A stretch of DNA of 64,000 nt. Origin: DAHUXN01 sp963811805 (lineage in GTDB: Bacteria > Acidobacteriota > Terriglobia > Acidiferrales > UBA7541). Positions 27,186-35,770 of this stretch are shown here, in pieces. How positions within the stretch are numbered: the stretch's first letter is position 1; each line of letters begins with the position of its first letter. The notes under the pieces are model-generated. The model was not told the origin of the DNA. It saw only the letters and a program-made list of their open reading frames with translations, and did no database searches. The stretch is from contig CAWESU010000001.1 of assembly GCA_963811805.1 (NCBI GenBank), positions 1,674,001 to 1,738,000 on the forward strand, read 5' to 3'. The position numbers and the translations under genes are program-made.

Positions 27186-27875
27186 TTAGAATTTGAGAAT
27201 TAAGCCGAGGTTGGCTTCGCCCTGGTTCATGTGGTAGCTCGACGAAACCTCTTCGCAAGTAATGTAGCATTCTTCGGAAACACCCGGAGTGCTGCGGCTG
27301 GGCGCATAACGCAGATCGAAACGAAGGCCGGCCCATTTATTGAAAAAGTATTTGACGCCGCCGCCGATGTTGTAGGCCAACTTGTTGTTGAAGCCGACAT
27401 AGAGCTCGTCCGGTTGGCTATCGAGGTTTCCGAAGTTGGTCCAGCCGAGACCGCCCGCGACGAATGGTCTGACCTTGGAATCACCGCGGAAGGTATAGGC
27501 TCCGCCAAAGGTATAGGTGCTTAGCGTGCCGCGTGCGAGGAAGTCGTTTGAGGGCGGCGTGACTATGTAGTCTTGCTGGCTGTAGATGGTTGGCTGACGC
27601 ACCCACATGAATTCGGCGGCGAAACTCGACCAGATGGAATAGTCGGCTATGACGCCATAGTCGAAGTTGCTCTTAACAAATACGTTTTCGATGTTGCCAT
27701 TGGCGGTCGGGTATGTCCCTTCAGTATCATACCCGTAGACATTGATTTTCCCGCCGAACTTATAACCGCCAAAAGGCGTTATTTCGAACTTATCCACGAA
27801 CGAATCTTGCGCTATCGCGCATGACGCCCCACAGGCAATAACGAAGACGAGTACAATGAATTTACGAAAGAACAT
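27186..27875 (-). CDS. Outer-membrane beta-barrel protein
   Basis: A 229-residue protein with a signal peptide (FIVLVFVIACGASCAIAQ) and alternating hydrophobic strands typical of an eight-stranded OmpA/OmpW-like barrel: ITPFGGYKFGG, YGVIADYSIWSSFAAEFMWV, YTFGGAYTFRG, VRPFVAGGLGWTNFG, YNIGGGVKYFFNKWAGLRFDLRY and the terminal NLGLILKF with its C-terminal phenylalanine. A pair of cysteines (CYITC) lies in the last extracellular loop. GAGGAGAAAA precedes the ATG. The function is unknown beyond an outer-membrane barrel. Confidence 0.82.
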   Translation of the reverse strand: MFFRKFIVLVFVIACGASCAIAQDSFVDKFEITPFGGYKFGGKINVYGYDTEGTYPTANGNIENVFVKSNFDYGVIADYSIWSSFAAEFMWVRQPTIYSQQDYIVTPPSNDFLARGTLSTYTFGGAYTFRGDSKVRPFVAGGLGWTNFGNLDSQPDELYVGFNNKLAYNIGGGVKYFFNKWAGLRFDLRYAPSRSTPGVSEECYITCEEVSSSYHMNQGEANLGLILKF

Positions 27876-28194
27876 GCGCTTTTCTCCTCTGAGTTTTTGG
27901 AATAGACTCGCCTCCCCAGGAAGCTCGCCCTCCCCTATATTTTCAAATGGCCGGCCAGCGGCTCATCGCGCATCCTTAAGGCCCCGAATGGCCCCGGTAC
28001 TAAGACTATCAGACACTTCCAATTAGACGATTCTTTTGCCACTTAAGTTGCTCTATCCATCTACGGTAGAGCCTTTATAGGGTACACCGTGGCGGCGGTA
28101 GATATGTAACTCTATATGCATCTGTCGCAGAGGGGGCGGGGCCCCGCTAAGCTGGCGAGAACTCCTGGAAGTGGCGCCGAAAACGGCGGTTTTT
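27876..28194. other. Intergenic region with no gene
   Basis: Upstream of the outer-membrane gene and downstream of mtnA on the minus strand. It has a GC-rich dyad (GCGGGGCCCCGC, near 28135-28147) and a small CGCCG/CGGCG stem followed by T5 on the plus strand (28175-28194). No clear -35/-10 pair was found. Confidence 0.5.
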
Positions 28195-29244
28195 CTACTT
28201 TGCGAGGCGCTGGAGGGAGTCCTGGTAAGGAGCGCGGGCTACGCCGCGCTCGGTGATAATGGCGGCGATCAGGCGCGAAGGGGTCACGTCAAAGGCTGGA
28301 TTGGCGGCCTTGACGTCAGGCGCGATGCGCACGCCCTGGACGTGGGTCACTTCGGCGCTGGGACGCTGCTCGATGGGGATTTGCTCGCCGGAGGCAATGG
28401 TGAGGTCGAGGGTGGAAATCGGCGCAGCGACAAAAAATGGCACATGATGCTCGCGCGCGAGCACGGCCATGGGATAGGTGCCAATTTTGTTGGCAGTGTC
28501 GCCGTTGGCGGCGATGCGGTCGGCGCCCACGACGATGGCGCCGACGTCACCGGTCTTGAGGAAGTGACCCACCATGTTGTCGGTGATCAGGGTCAGCGGG
28601 ATTTTGTCCTGGTGCAATTCCCAGGCGGTGAGGCGGGCGCCCTGGAGATAGGGACGCGTTTCCGGGACGAGCACTTCGAGCTTATGCCCGGCTTCGACGG
28701 CCATGCGAATCACGCCGAGGGCGGTGCCGATGCCGGCGGTAGCGAGAGCGCCGGCGTTGCATTGGGTCATCACGCGGCCATTGGCGGGCAATAGTTCGGC
28801 GCCGAATCTGCCGATGGCTTCGTCGGCGGCCAGGCGTTCGCGATGGACTTGCTGGGCTTCGTCGACCAACGCAAGTTGGAGGGGCTCGAGGTTATTTTGC
28901 GCGGCGTTTTGCGCCAGGGCGTCGAATTTGCGTTGGAAACGCTGGATGGCCCAGAAAAGATCGACGGCGGTGGGACGCGTTTGGGCGAAGGTCTCGCAGA
29001 TGGTTTTGAATTCCGCGCGCAGCTCGTCGAGGGTGGCGGCGCGAGAGCGTGAAACGCCCAGCGCGATGCCCATGGCGGCGGCGACTCCGATGGCGGGCGC
29101 GCCGCGAATGACCATGTCTTTTATGGCTGCGGCAAGCTCCCGGTAGTCGGTGTAGGTGAGATGAACGACATCCGAGGGCAGACGGCGCTGATCAAGCAGC
29201 ACGACGCCGTCGTCGGTCCAGCGAATGGGTTCGACGCTACGCAA
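28195..29244 (-). CDS. mtnA: S-methyl-5-thioribose-1-phosphate isomerase
   Basis: Converts methylthioribose-1-phosphate to methylthioribulose-1-phosphate in methionine salvage. The 349 residues show the eIF2B-like isomerase pattern: MVIRGAPAIGVAAAMG, RPTAVDLFWAI, the catalytic cysteine in MTQCNAG, LVPETRPYLQGARLTAWEL, and the catalytic aspartate in VVGADRIAANGD followed by NKIGTY. The start is TTG with GGAGG 7 bases upstream. It follows a CPBP-family gene by about 90 bases on the same strand. Other salvage genes (mtnB, mtnC, mtnD) are not in the window. Confidence 0.94.
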   Translation of the reverse strand: MRSVEPIRWTDDGVVLLDQRRLPSDVVHLTYTDYRELAAAIKDMVIRGAPAIGVAAAMGIALGVSRSRAATLDELRAEFKTICETFAQTRPTAVDLFWAIQRFQRKFDALAQNAAQNNLEPLQLALVDEAQQVHRERLAADEAIGRFGAELLPANGRVMTQCNAGALATAGIGTALGVIRMAVEAGHKLEVLVPETRPYLQGARLTAWELHQDKIPLTLITDNMVGHFLKTGDVGAIVVGADRIAANGDTANKIGTYPMAVLAREHHVPFFVAAPISTLDLTIASGEQIPIEQRPSAEVTHVQGVRIAPDVKAANPAFDVTPSRLIAAIITERGVARAPYQDSLQRLAK

Positions 29245-29336
29245 GCAGAAACCTCCGCAGGGTAAGCAGCAAGAGAACTATTGTACATGAATGATGGAGC
29301 GCCTTCGACGACGCTGTGCGCAGCGTGAAAAAACAG

Positions 29337-30206
29337 CTAATGGACCGGCGGGATGTGCTTCAGGCCGTGGGTGCCGACGAAAAAGCCGGCGAAGAGAAAC
29401 GAATTGTAGCTGACGTGAATTAAATAGGAAGCCAGCACGGAGCCGGTGCGCGCACGCGCAAAGGTGAGAACAATGCCCACGAAAATCAGCAGGCCGATTT
29501 GCGCGAACCCGCCCCAGAGCTGCGCGGCATGCATCAATCCAAAAAGCAGTCCGGTGATGAAAATGCCCGTGGGAATGCCCCATTTGCGGGCCAGGACGGG
29601 ATAAAGAAAGCCCCGGAAAATGGTCTCTTCGATGAGCGGCGCGAGAGCGATGCCAAAGGCCGCGAGCCAAAGCACATCGGTGCGCGTGCCGAACAACTGC
29701 TCGATGGGGAGGTCTTTCTTTGCGCCCGCGAACTGCGACGCGGCGCTAACGGCAACCGCCAGAGCGATTCCGCCGAAGACACAAGTCAGGTAGGCGACGG
29801 TTGACGGAATTTCGCGCGAGCGCAAGGTGCGCCAATGCAGCGAAGACCAAAACGGCGCGCCGTGATACACGCGAATCATGACGAAGAGAAACAGCAGGAC
29901 CACGGCGTACCAGGCGGTCTGGAAACTGACGGCCAAGGGCGCGTCGGTCTGGAGGCGCTTCATCAGCTCGGCAGAGGTCAGGTGGAAGTGCGCGGTCATG
30001 AAAAGCGCGAGGGCGACCTCCATGACGAAGAGACTGCCGATGGCGAGGCCCAAGAAAATGAATATTTCGCCGCCGCCCCAGGGGGTGCGAATGTCCTCCG
30101 GGGAATTTTTGTCCGGCGAGGGAGGAAGCACAGGCGGCGCACCGGCCGGCGTTGATGGGGCTGCGAAGTCTGGGGGAAGAGGATTTTCGGGGTCGGAGAA
30201 GGTCAT
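29337..30206 (-). CDS. CPBP-family intramembrane metalloprotease
   Basis: A 289-residue protein with a ~45-residue Pro-rich cytosolic N-terminus, then about eight hydrophobic segments. The CPBP (Abi/CAAX-protease-like) motifs are intact: EETIFRGF near residue 195, FGLMHAAQ about 30 residues on, and the final SYLIHVSYN, which supply the glutamates, histidine and asparagine of the active site. Members cleave membrane-bound substrates, for instance prenylated or bacteriocin-related proteins; no substrate is known here. It overlaps the upstream gene by ATGA, so the two are translationally coupled. Confidence 0.88.
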   Translation of the reverse strand: MTFSDPENPLPPDFAAPSTPAGAPPVLPPSPDKNSPEDIRTPWGGGEIFIFLGLAIGSLFVMEVALALFMTAHFHLTSAELMKRLQTDAPLAVSFQTAWYAVVLLFLFVMIRVYHGAPFWSSLHWRTLRSREIPSTVAYLTCVFGGIALAVAVSAASQFAGAKKDLPIEQLFGTRTDVLWLAAFGIALAPLIEETIFRGFLYPVLARKWGIPTGIFITGLLFGLMHAAQLWGGFAQIGLLIFVGIVLTFARARTGSVLASYLIHVSYNSFLFAGFFVGTHGLKHIPPVH

Positions 30207-31282
30207 CGGGATCGTTTGACGCGCTGGCGGCGAGAGGGCAGCGAGGCGCGCGGATCTTCGGCGCTGGCGACGGGCTCGTCGGCTTCGACGAGGGCCGCAG
30301 CGAGGAGCGGCATGAGAATTTCGTGGTGGCCGGTGAGGGCGTAGCCGCGGGAGGATTCGGACTTTTCGGCGGCGTCATTTTTGACGGCGGGGCTCGCGGT
30401 GGGGCGCTTGACCACGTTTTGCAGCGGGCGGTAATGCTGCAGAAAGTCGAAATTGGCGGTGGTGATGGGGCGCAAAGGCGTGCCGAGATTGCGGGCGACG
30501 GTGACGGCTTTCAGAAAAACTTCGGGGAGGATCACGGCGGAGCCCCAATTGAGATAAACGCCGCCGGGGTGCATTTCGCGGACCAGCGCGCAGAATAATC
30601 GGAAGTCGCGATGCGTGGCGGCGCCCAGATCTTCGCCGGAGACGGTGCGGTGAATGTGGGTGATGTCCGCGCCGATGGCGACGTGCACGGTGACGGGAAC
30701 GCGCCCGCGATAGGCGGCGGCGAGGATGCTCTGGTCGAGAAATTTTGCGCGGATCTTTTTGTCGTTGAGCAGTTTGCCGGCGGCTTCGCCGAGGCCGATG
30801 CGCGAACGGCGGGCGAGCGCGGCCATTTCGTTGACGATGCGGCCGGTTTCTTCGGCCATGCCGAATTTACCTTCGCCGAGGACGGCTTCGACGTCTTCGG
30901 AGGTGCCGCCGACCATGGCGATCTCGAAATCGTGAATGAGCGCGGAGCCGTTCATGGCGATGCCGGTGATGAAGCCGCGCCGCAGAAGATCGATGAGCAC
31001 AGGGCCGAGGCCGACTTTGACGACGTGGCCGCCCATGCCCCAGAGAATGGTGCGCGATTGCGCGCGGGCTTCGATGACGGCGTGAGCGACGGAGCGCAGG
31101 TCTTCGGCGGCGAGGATGCGCGGGAGCGAATCGAGAAACTCGGCGAAGGATTCGCCCTGGCGGTAGGGCTTGGCGAACTGGCCGACGCTGACTTTGCTGG
31201 GGCGCGAAGCGAGCGGATAGGTGCGCAGGCCGTGGAAGTTGAGCGGCTGGGTTTTGTAGAGGCTCGAAGATTTGCGAGACAA
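30203..31282 (-). CDS. Conserved protein, possibly deoxyhypusine-synthase-like
   Basis: A 359-residue soluble protein. The middle contains Gly-rich, nucleotide-fold-like blocks: ILWGMGGHVVKVGLGPVLIDLL, GIAMNGSALIHDFEIAM, GGTSEDVEAVLGEGKFGMAEETG, VHVAIGADITHIH and GGVYLNWGSAVILPEVFLKAV. I recall similar proteins from other deep-branching bacteria and they seem related to the deoxyhypusine synthase superfamily, but I cannot confirm this; treat the function as unknown. The C-terminal ~60 residues are low-complexity and basic. The start is TTG 31282 with a weak ribosome site, so a slightly shorter protein is possible. It heads the operon with the CPBP protease and mtnA. Confidence 0.6.
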   Translation of the reverse strand: MSRKSSSLYKTQPLNFHGLRTYPLASRPSKVSVGQFAKPYRQGESFAEFLDSLPRILAAEDLRSVAHAVIEARAQSRTILWGMGGHVVKVGLGPVLIDLLRRGFITGIAMNGSALIHDFEIAMVGGTSEDVEAVLGEGKFGMAEETGRIVNEMAALARRSRIGLGEAAGKLLNDKKIRAKFLDQSILAAAYRGRVPVTVHVAIGADITHIHRTVSGEDLGAATHRDFRLFCALVREMHPGGVYLNWGSAVILPEVFLKAVTVARNLGTPLRPITTANFDFLQHYRPLQNVVKRPTASPAVKNDAAEKSESSRGYALTGHHEILMPLLAAALVEADEPVASAEDPRASLPSRRQRVKRSR

Positions 31283-31385
31283 GATTATGCCACCATCTAT
31301 GTGAAGTTACCGGCTGTATCAGGCGGATTTGACTTTAATGTAGTCGAGGATTAGGTGCAAGCCCAGCCGACACGCGCCGGAAGCT

Positions 31386-31611
31386 TCAAAGTAGTCTTTC
31401 GAGATCTTCGGCGCTCAATTCCGCGTCTCTCAAGATGCTCTTCAAGACCTTAGGATGGAGCGTTTTGCTCGCATGGAAGGGCACCGTAGCGCGTTTTCCT
31501 TGCGGGTTTTTGTAGATCATTATGGCTGCCGCTCTGACGCACAAGGAAGAACCCTGACTTTTCAAGGACCGAGATAATCTCGCGGGCCGTTAAGCGCGGG
31601 AGTTTTGCCAT
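31386..31611 (-). pseudogene. hicA: hicA-type mRNA interferase gene with a +1 frameshift
   Basis: The minus strand starts ATG GCA AAA and reads MAKLPRLTAREIISVLEKSG, then FFLVRQSGSH, the typical start of HicA. After SGSH one extra A near 31519-31523 shifts the frame; reading on one base later restores MIYKNPQGKRATVPFHASK and TLHPKVLKSILRDAELSAED, ending at TGA 31386. The total length, 226 bases, is 75 codons plus one. The catalytic histidine region (GSH) sits exactly at the break. The start overlaps the hicB stop by one base (TGATG). Unless frameshifting occurs, the toxin is inactive. Confidence 0.85.
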
Positions 31612-31832
31612 CAGACAGCGACTTCAACAGTTGAGAGGCTCAAGGAAACTTCGGGTATTTCTTCACCGTTAGCTACGCGATCCTCTATGTGCAACCGGAT
31701 TGCATCTTTTATATTTTTGATAGCTTCTTCGTATGTATCTCCCTGGCTGTAACAGCCCTGGAGCGCGGGGCAGGAAACGAAATAACCATCTGAATCGGCT
31801 TCTATGACGATGGGAAGGGAGAGGTGCTTCAT
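31611..31832 (-). CDS. hicB: HicB-type antitoxin
   Basis: A 73-residue short HicB: LPIVIEADSDGYFVSCPALQGCYSQGDTYEEAIKNIKDAI is the classic partial RNase-H-like fold, with GCYSQGDTYEEA as signature. There is no C-terminal DNA-binding domain. It lies before the frameshifted hicA in the order hicB-hicA with TGATG coupling. The antitoxin remains intact although its toxin is broken, which is the tolerated direction of decay. Confidence 0.9.
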   Translation of the reverse strand: MKHLSLPIVIEADSDGYFVSCPALQGCYSQGDTYEEAIKNIKDAIRLHIEDRVANGEEIPEVSLSLSTVEVAV

Positions 31833-31906
31833 CCTTAGATTATAGGCCGCTTAACCGCTTGCAACAATCGGATTTGAGATATCAGAAAACTCAAGCACGA
31901 CGGAAT

Positions 31907-34729
31907 CTACTTTGCAGCAGCGGAGTGGCCGTTGGAGTTGGCGAGGCCGAGGGTGGGGGCGAGGGCCTGGCCGGTGTAGGATTTTTTGTTGCGGGCGACT
32001 TGCTCGGGAGTGCCTTGGGCGACGATGCGGCCGCCGTCGGCGCCGCCTTCGGGGCCGAGGTCGATGAGCCAATCGGCTTGTTTGATGACGTCGAGATGGT
32101 GCTCGATGATGATGATGGTGTTGCCGAGATCGACGAGGCGGTTGAGGACGTCGAGGAGTTTTTTCACGTCGTCGAAATGCAGGCCGGTGGTGGGCTCGTC
32201 GAGAATGTAAAGGGTGCGGCCGGTCTGGCGGCGGGAGAGTTCGCGAGCGAGTTTGGTGCGCTGGGCTTCGCCGCCGGAAAGAGTGGTGGCGGACTGGCCG
32301 AGCTGAACGTAGCCGAGGCCGACGTCGACCATGGTTTGCAGCTTCTGCTTGATCTGCGGGATGTTTTCGAGCACGGGCAGCGCGTCTTCGATGGGCATTT
32401 CGAGCAGATCGGAAATGGAATAGCCCTTGTAGCGCACGGAGAGCGTTTCGGCGTTGTAGCGGCGGCCGCGACAGACTTCGCAGGTGACGTAAACGTCGGG
32501 AAGAAAATTCATTTCGATACGGCGCAGACCGTCGCCCTGACAGGCCTCGCAGCGACCTCCTTTGACATTGAAGCTGAAGCGGCCGGGGCGATAGCCGCGT
32601 TCGCGGGACTCGGGAAGCATGGCGAAAAGTTCGCGAATCGGACTGAAGACGCCGGTGTAGGTGGCCGGATTCGAGCGCGGGGTGCGGCCGATGGGCGCCT
32701 GGTCGATTTCGATGACTTTGTCGAGATGCTCGAGGCCGAGAATGGCGCGATGGGCGCCGGGAGTTTCGCTGGAACGATAAAGCTTCTGCGCGAGGGCGCG
32801 ATAGAGAATGTCGTTGACCAGCGTGGATTTGCCGGAGCCGGAAACGCCGGTGATGACGGTGAGCAGGCCGAGCGGGAATTCGACGTCGATGTTTTTCAGG
32901 TTGTTGGCGTGGGCACCGAGGATTTTGAGCGATTTGCCGTTGGGTTTGCGGCGCTGCGTTGGCACGGGAATTTTCAGGTCGCCGGAGAGATAACGTCCGG
33001 TGAGCGAATTTGCGTTGGCGGCGATTTCCGGAGGCGCGCCGATGGCGACAATCTGGCCGCCCGCTTTTCCCGCGCCGGGGCCGAGGTCCACGACGAAATT
33101 GGCGCGGCGAATGGTTTCCTCGTCGTGCTCGACCACGAGGACGGTGTTGCCGAGGTCGCGCAAGGTTTCGAGCGTACCAAGCAGACGGCCATTGTCGCGG
33201 GCGTGCAGGCCGATGGAAGGCTCATCGAGAACATACAGAACGCCGCGCAGGCGCGAGCCGATTTGCGTCGCGAGGCGAATGCGCTGGGCTTCTCCTCCGG
33301 AGAGCGTGGCGGCGGAGCGGTCGAGGGTGAGATAGCCGAGGCCGACGGCGAGAAGAAACTCGAGGCGCTCGGCGACTTCGTTGAGCGGGCGTCCGGCGAT
33401 GGCAAGCTGGCGCGGCGTGAGACCGGCGAGGATTTTATCGACGGCAGCGCGTGCGTCGGCCAGCGAAAGTTCCGTGAGTTCGGCGATGGAATAGCCGCCG
33501 ACTTTTACCGCGAGACTCTCCGGGCGCAGGCGCTTTTGCCCGCACACCTCGCAGGGCGTCGGCGACATGTACTGCGTGAGATATTCGCGATATTCGTCGG
33601 AGGCGGTTTCCTCGAGATTGCTCTCGAGATGGTCGATGACGCCCTTGAAATTGAGGCCTTTGGTTGGCCGGCCGTTGGCGGGATTGCCGTAGAGAATCAG
33701 GTTTTGCACGCGGTGCGAGAGCTTTTCAAAGGGCGTGTCGAGGTCGAAGCCATTGGCAAGAGCAGCGATTTTCAAGGTCCGCTGCAGGGAGGCGGAAGTG
33801 CCGCCGGGGCCCAAGCCCCCCTGGAAAAGAGGTTTCGACCAGTCGACGATGATCTTCGCCGGGTCAAAATTGAATTTCGCGCCTAGGCCGTGGCATGCGG
33901 GACATGCGCCGTAGGGCGAATTGAAGCTGAAGGAGCGCGGCTCGATTTCGGGAACGGAGATGCCACAATCGGCGCAAGCAAGATTTTCGGAGTACATGTG
34001 TTCCTCGCCGCCGACAATGGCGATGGTCACGAGGCCGCTGGTGAGCTTGGTGGCGGTTTCGATGGACTGTTCGAGACGCTTGGCGATGCCTTCTTTTATT
34101 AATAGCCGGTCGACGACGATTTCGATGGTGTGATTCTTGCGGCGGTCGAGCGCGGGAGGTTCGTCCAAGCTGACAAGGTCGCCATCGACGCGCGCGCGCA
34201 GGAAGCCAGCGCGGGCAAATTTCTCAAATTCCTTTCTGTATTCGCCTTTGCGGCCGCGGACGACGGGAGCGAGGATCATGATGCGTTCGTCGGGCTTAAG
34301 GGCGAGGACAAATTGCACAATCTGCTCGGTGGATTGGCGCGCAATGAGTTTGCCGCAATGGGGGCAGTGCGGCGCGCCGATGGAGCTGTAAATGACGCGC
34401 AGGTAGTCGTAGATTTCGGTGATGGTGCCGACGGTCGAACGGGGCGAGCGCGTGGTGGTTTTCTGCTCAATGGCAATCGAGGGCGAAAGGCCTTCGATCG
34501 AGTCGACTTCCGGGCGCTCCATCTGGTCGAGGAACTGCCGCGCGTAGGCGGAAAGCGATTCGACATAGCGGCGCTGGCCCTCGGCGTAAAGCGTGTCGAA
34601 CGCGAGCGAGGATTTGCCTGAGCCGGAAAGGCCGGTGATGACCGTCAGGGAATTGCGCGGGATCTCCAGGCTGATGTTTTTCAGGTTGTGCTGGCGCGCG
34701 CCGCGAACGACGATTTTTCGAAGGGCCAT
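31907..34729 (-). CDS. uvrA: Excinuclease ABC subunit A
   Basis: Damage-recognition ATPase of nucleotide excision repair, acting with UvrB. The true start is ATG 34729 (MALRKIVVRGARQHNLKNIS), giving 940 residues, the family's normal length; the open frame upstream is spurious. Seen in order: Walker A GLSGSGKSSLAFDTLY, YAEGQRRYVESLSAYARQFL, first zinc module (CPHCG, then CADCG and CPACHG), signature LSGGEAQRIRLA, second Walker A GVSGSGKSTLVNDILY, second zinc module CEACQGDG...CEVCRG, and LSGGEAQRTKLA with VEHDEE and IIEHHLD switch regions. It is monocistronic here. Confidence 0.98.
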   Translation of the reverse strand: MALRKIVVRGARQHNLKNISLEIPRNSLTVITGLSGSGKSSLAFDTLYAEGQRRYVESLSAYARQFLDQMERPEVDSIEGLSPSIAIEQKTTTRSPRSTVGTITEIYDYLRVIYSSIGAPHCPHCGKLIARQSTEQIVQFVLALKPDERIMILAPVVRGRKGEYRKEFEKFARAGFLRARVDGDLVSLDEPPALDRRKNHTIEIVVDRLLIKEGIAKRLEQSIETATKLTSGLVTIAIVGGEEHMYSENLACADCGISVPEIEPRSFSFNSPYGACPACHGLGAKFNFDPAKIIVDWSKPLFQGGLGPGGTSASLQRTLKIAALANGFDLDTPFEKLSHRVQNLILYGNPANGRPTKGLNFKGVIDHLESNLEETASDEYREYLTQYMSPTPCEVCGQKRLRPESLAVKVGGYSIAELTELSLADARAAVDKILAGLTPRQLAIAGRPLNEVAERLEFLLAVGLGYLTLDRSAATLSGGEAQRIRLATQIGSRLRGVLYVLDEPSIGLHARDNGRLLGTLETLRDLGNTVLVVEHDEETIRRANFVVDLGPGAGKAGGQIVAIGAPPEIAANANSLTGRYLSGDLKIPVPTQRRKPNGKSLKILGAHANNLKNIDVEFPLGLLTVITGVSGSGKSTLVNDILYRALAQKLYRSSETPGAHRAILGLEHLDKVIEIDQAPIGRTPRSNPATYTGVFSPIRELFAMLPESRERGYRPGRFSFNVKGGRCEACQGDGLRRIEMNFLPDVYVTCEVCRGRRYNAETLSVRYKGYSISDLLEMPIEDALPVLENIPQIKQKLQTMVDVGLGYVQLGQSATTLSGGEAQRTKLARELSRRQTGRTLYILDEPTTGLHFDDVKKLLDVLNRLVDLGNTIIIIEHHLDVIKQADWLIDLGPEGGADGGRIVAQGTPEQVARNKKSYTGQALAPTLGLANSNGHSAAAK

Positions 34730-35234
34730 GTTTGATAGGGAGCTACAGGCGCGGCCGCCGCTCAGCGCGGAGAATACGCCCAAGTTAATCCTCCAACATA
34801 GCAAGCTGAGTGCGGAGGGGTCAAGCGGGGCTGGAAGAACATCCACGCGAAACGAGGAGAATTTCCCAAGGATCCGCGCGGCGGCTTGCCGCTTACGTGG
34901 CGCAATTTCAACGACTTGTGTGGTAGAAGAGCATGTTTGGCGGGAGGAATTTACCAAGGCCGTGTGGTTTTTACCGAGGTGCCGTCAGCAATACACTGCA
35001 ATAACAAGAGTTAGCGATTGGCTTTTGGCGTGCGTAGCAAAGAAGCGTAGGGGGAAGATAAGCCGAGAATCCCTTTAGGGGATTGAGGGCTGGGCCGGCT
35101 TGCTTCCCCCACTCATTCCCGCCGAAACCTCCACGATACCTACCCTCTAAGCGGCGGGGGTGTGTCTGAACAAACCGCTGCAAAATTCTCCACTGTCCAA
35201 TAAAATGCTAGCCCACCGTTTGACGCGCAAACGT
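34730..35234. other. Gene-free stretch between uvrA and tRNA-Asn
   Basis: No open frame here has a plausible start plus recognisable product. It must contain the uvrA promoter (minus strand) and the tRNA promoter (plus strand); AT-rich TAAAAT at about 35202-35208 could be a -10 for the tRNA. Confidence 0.5.
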
Positions 35235-35310
35235 TGGGGCGTGGTCCAATCGGTAGGACGCTGCACTGTTAATGCAGACGGTGTTGGTTCGAATCCAACC
35301 GCCCCAGCCA
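35235..35310 (+). tRNA. tRNA-Asn (anticodon GTT)
   Basis: Cloverleaf with acceptor TGGGGCG/CGCCCCA, D-stem GTCC/GGAC, anticodon stem CTGCA/TGCAG with loop CTGTTAA (GTT), T-stem GTTGG/CCAAC, discriminator G and encoded CCA; 76 bases. Confidence 0.97.
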
Positions 35311-35363
35311 AACCTTAGACAGACGCCGGAACGTGGATGCTGGTTCTGGCGGGGGCGGGCGGG

Positions 35364-35741
35364 TCAATCCTTGGCTACCGGGAAGCCGGCTTCGGTCCAG
35401 CCGCGCCAGCCGCCGTCCATGGAGATAACGTTCTTGTAGCCCATTTTCTGCAGGTTGTCGGCGGCCAGCGCGGAGCGGAACCCGCCGCCACAGTAGAGCA
35501 CCAGCGGGGCGTTCTTGTCCGGAATGGTCTGCTCGATGTCGCGCTCGATGACGCCCTTGCCGAGGTGAATGGCATTAGGAATATGGCCGCGCGCCCATTC
35601 GTTGTCTTCGCGCGTATCGACGATGATCATCTTTTCGCCGGCGTCGAGGCGTTTCTTAACGTCGCGGAAGTCGGCCTCTTTGACGCGCGTCTTGGTGTCG
35701 TTGACGATGGCAAGAAATCCCGCTGCGTGATGATGTGACAT
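35364..35741 (-). CDS. Single-domain rhodanese-like protein
   Basis: A 125-residue single rhodanese domain. It shows VKKRLDAGEKMIIVDTREDNEWARGHIPNAIH-type signatures (DTRE and GHIPNAIH) and the active loop YCGGGFRSA with its catalytic cysteine, then MGYKNVISMDGGWRGW. Such proteins transfer sulfane sulfur or carry persulfide. It follows polA by 29 bases on the same strand, so the two may be co-transcribed, with no obvious functional link. Confidence 0.93.
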   Translation of the reverse strand: MSHHHAAGFLAIVNDTKTRVKEADFRDVKKRLDAGEKMIIVDTREDNEWARGHIPNAIHLGKGVIERDIEQTIPDKNAPLVLYCGGGFRSALAADNLQKMGYKNVISMDGGWRGWTEAGFPVAKD

Positions 35742-35770
35742 AAGGACTCCGATCCGAATTTCTGACGAAA

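Noticed and set aside
28175..28196. Small hairpin followed by T5 near the mtnA stop
   Set aside because: It is oriented for plus-strand transcription, where no gene ends; the stem is only 5 bp.
31859..33886. 675-codon open frame antisense to uvrA
   Set aside because: Gly/Ala/Glu/Val-rich shadow translation of a certain gene; no signature. The same applies to antisense frames over polA (36371-38434), the RND pump and the bio genes.
34971..35183. 70-codon open frame on the minus strand before tRNA-Asn
   Set aside because: No ribosome site and unusual composition; nothing recognisable.
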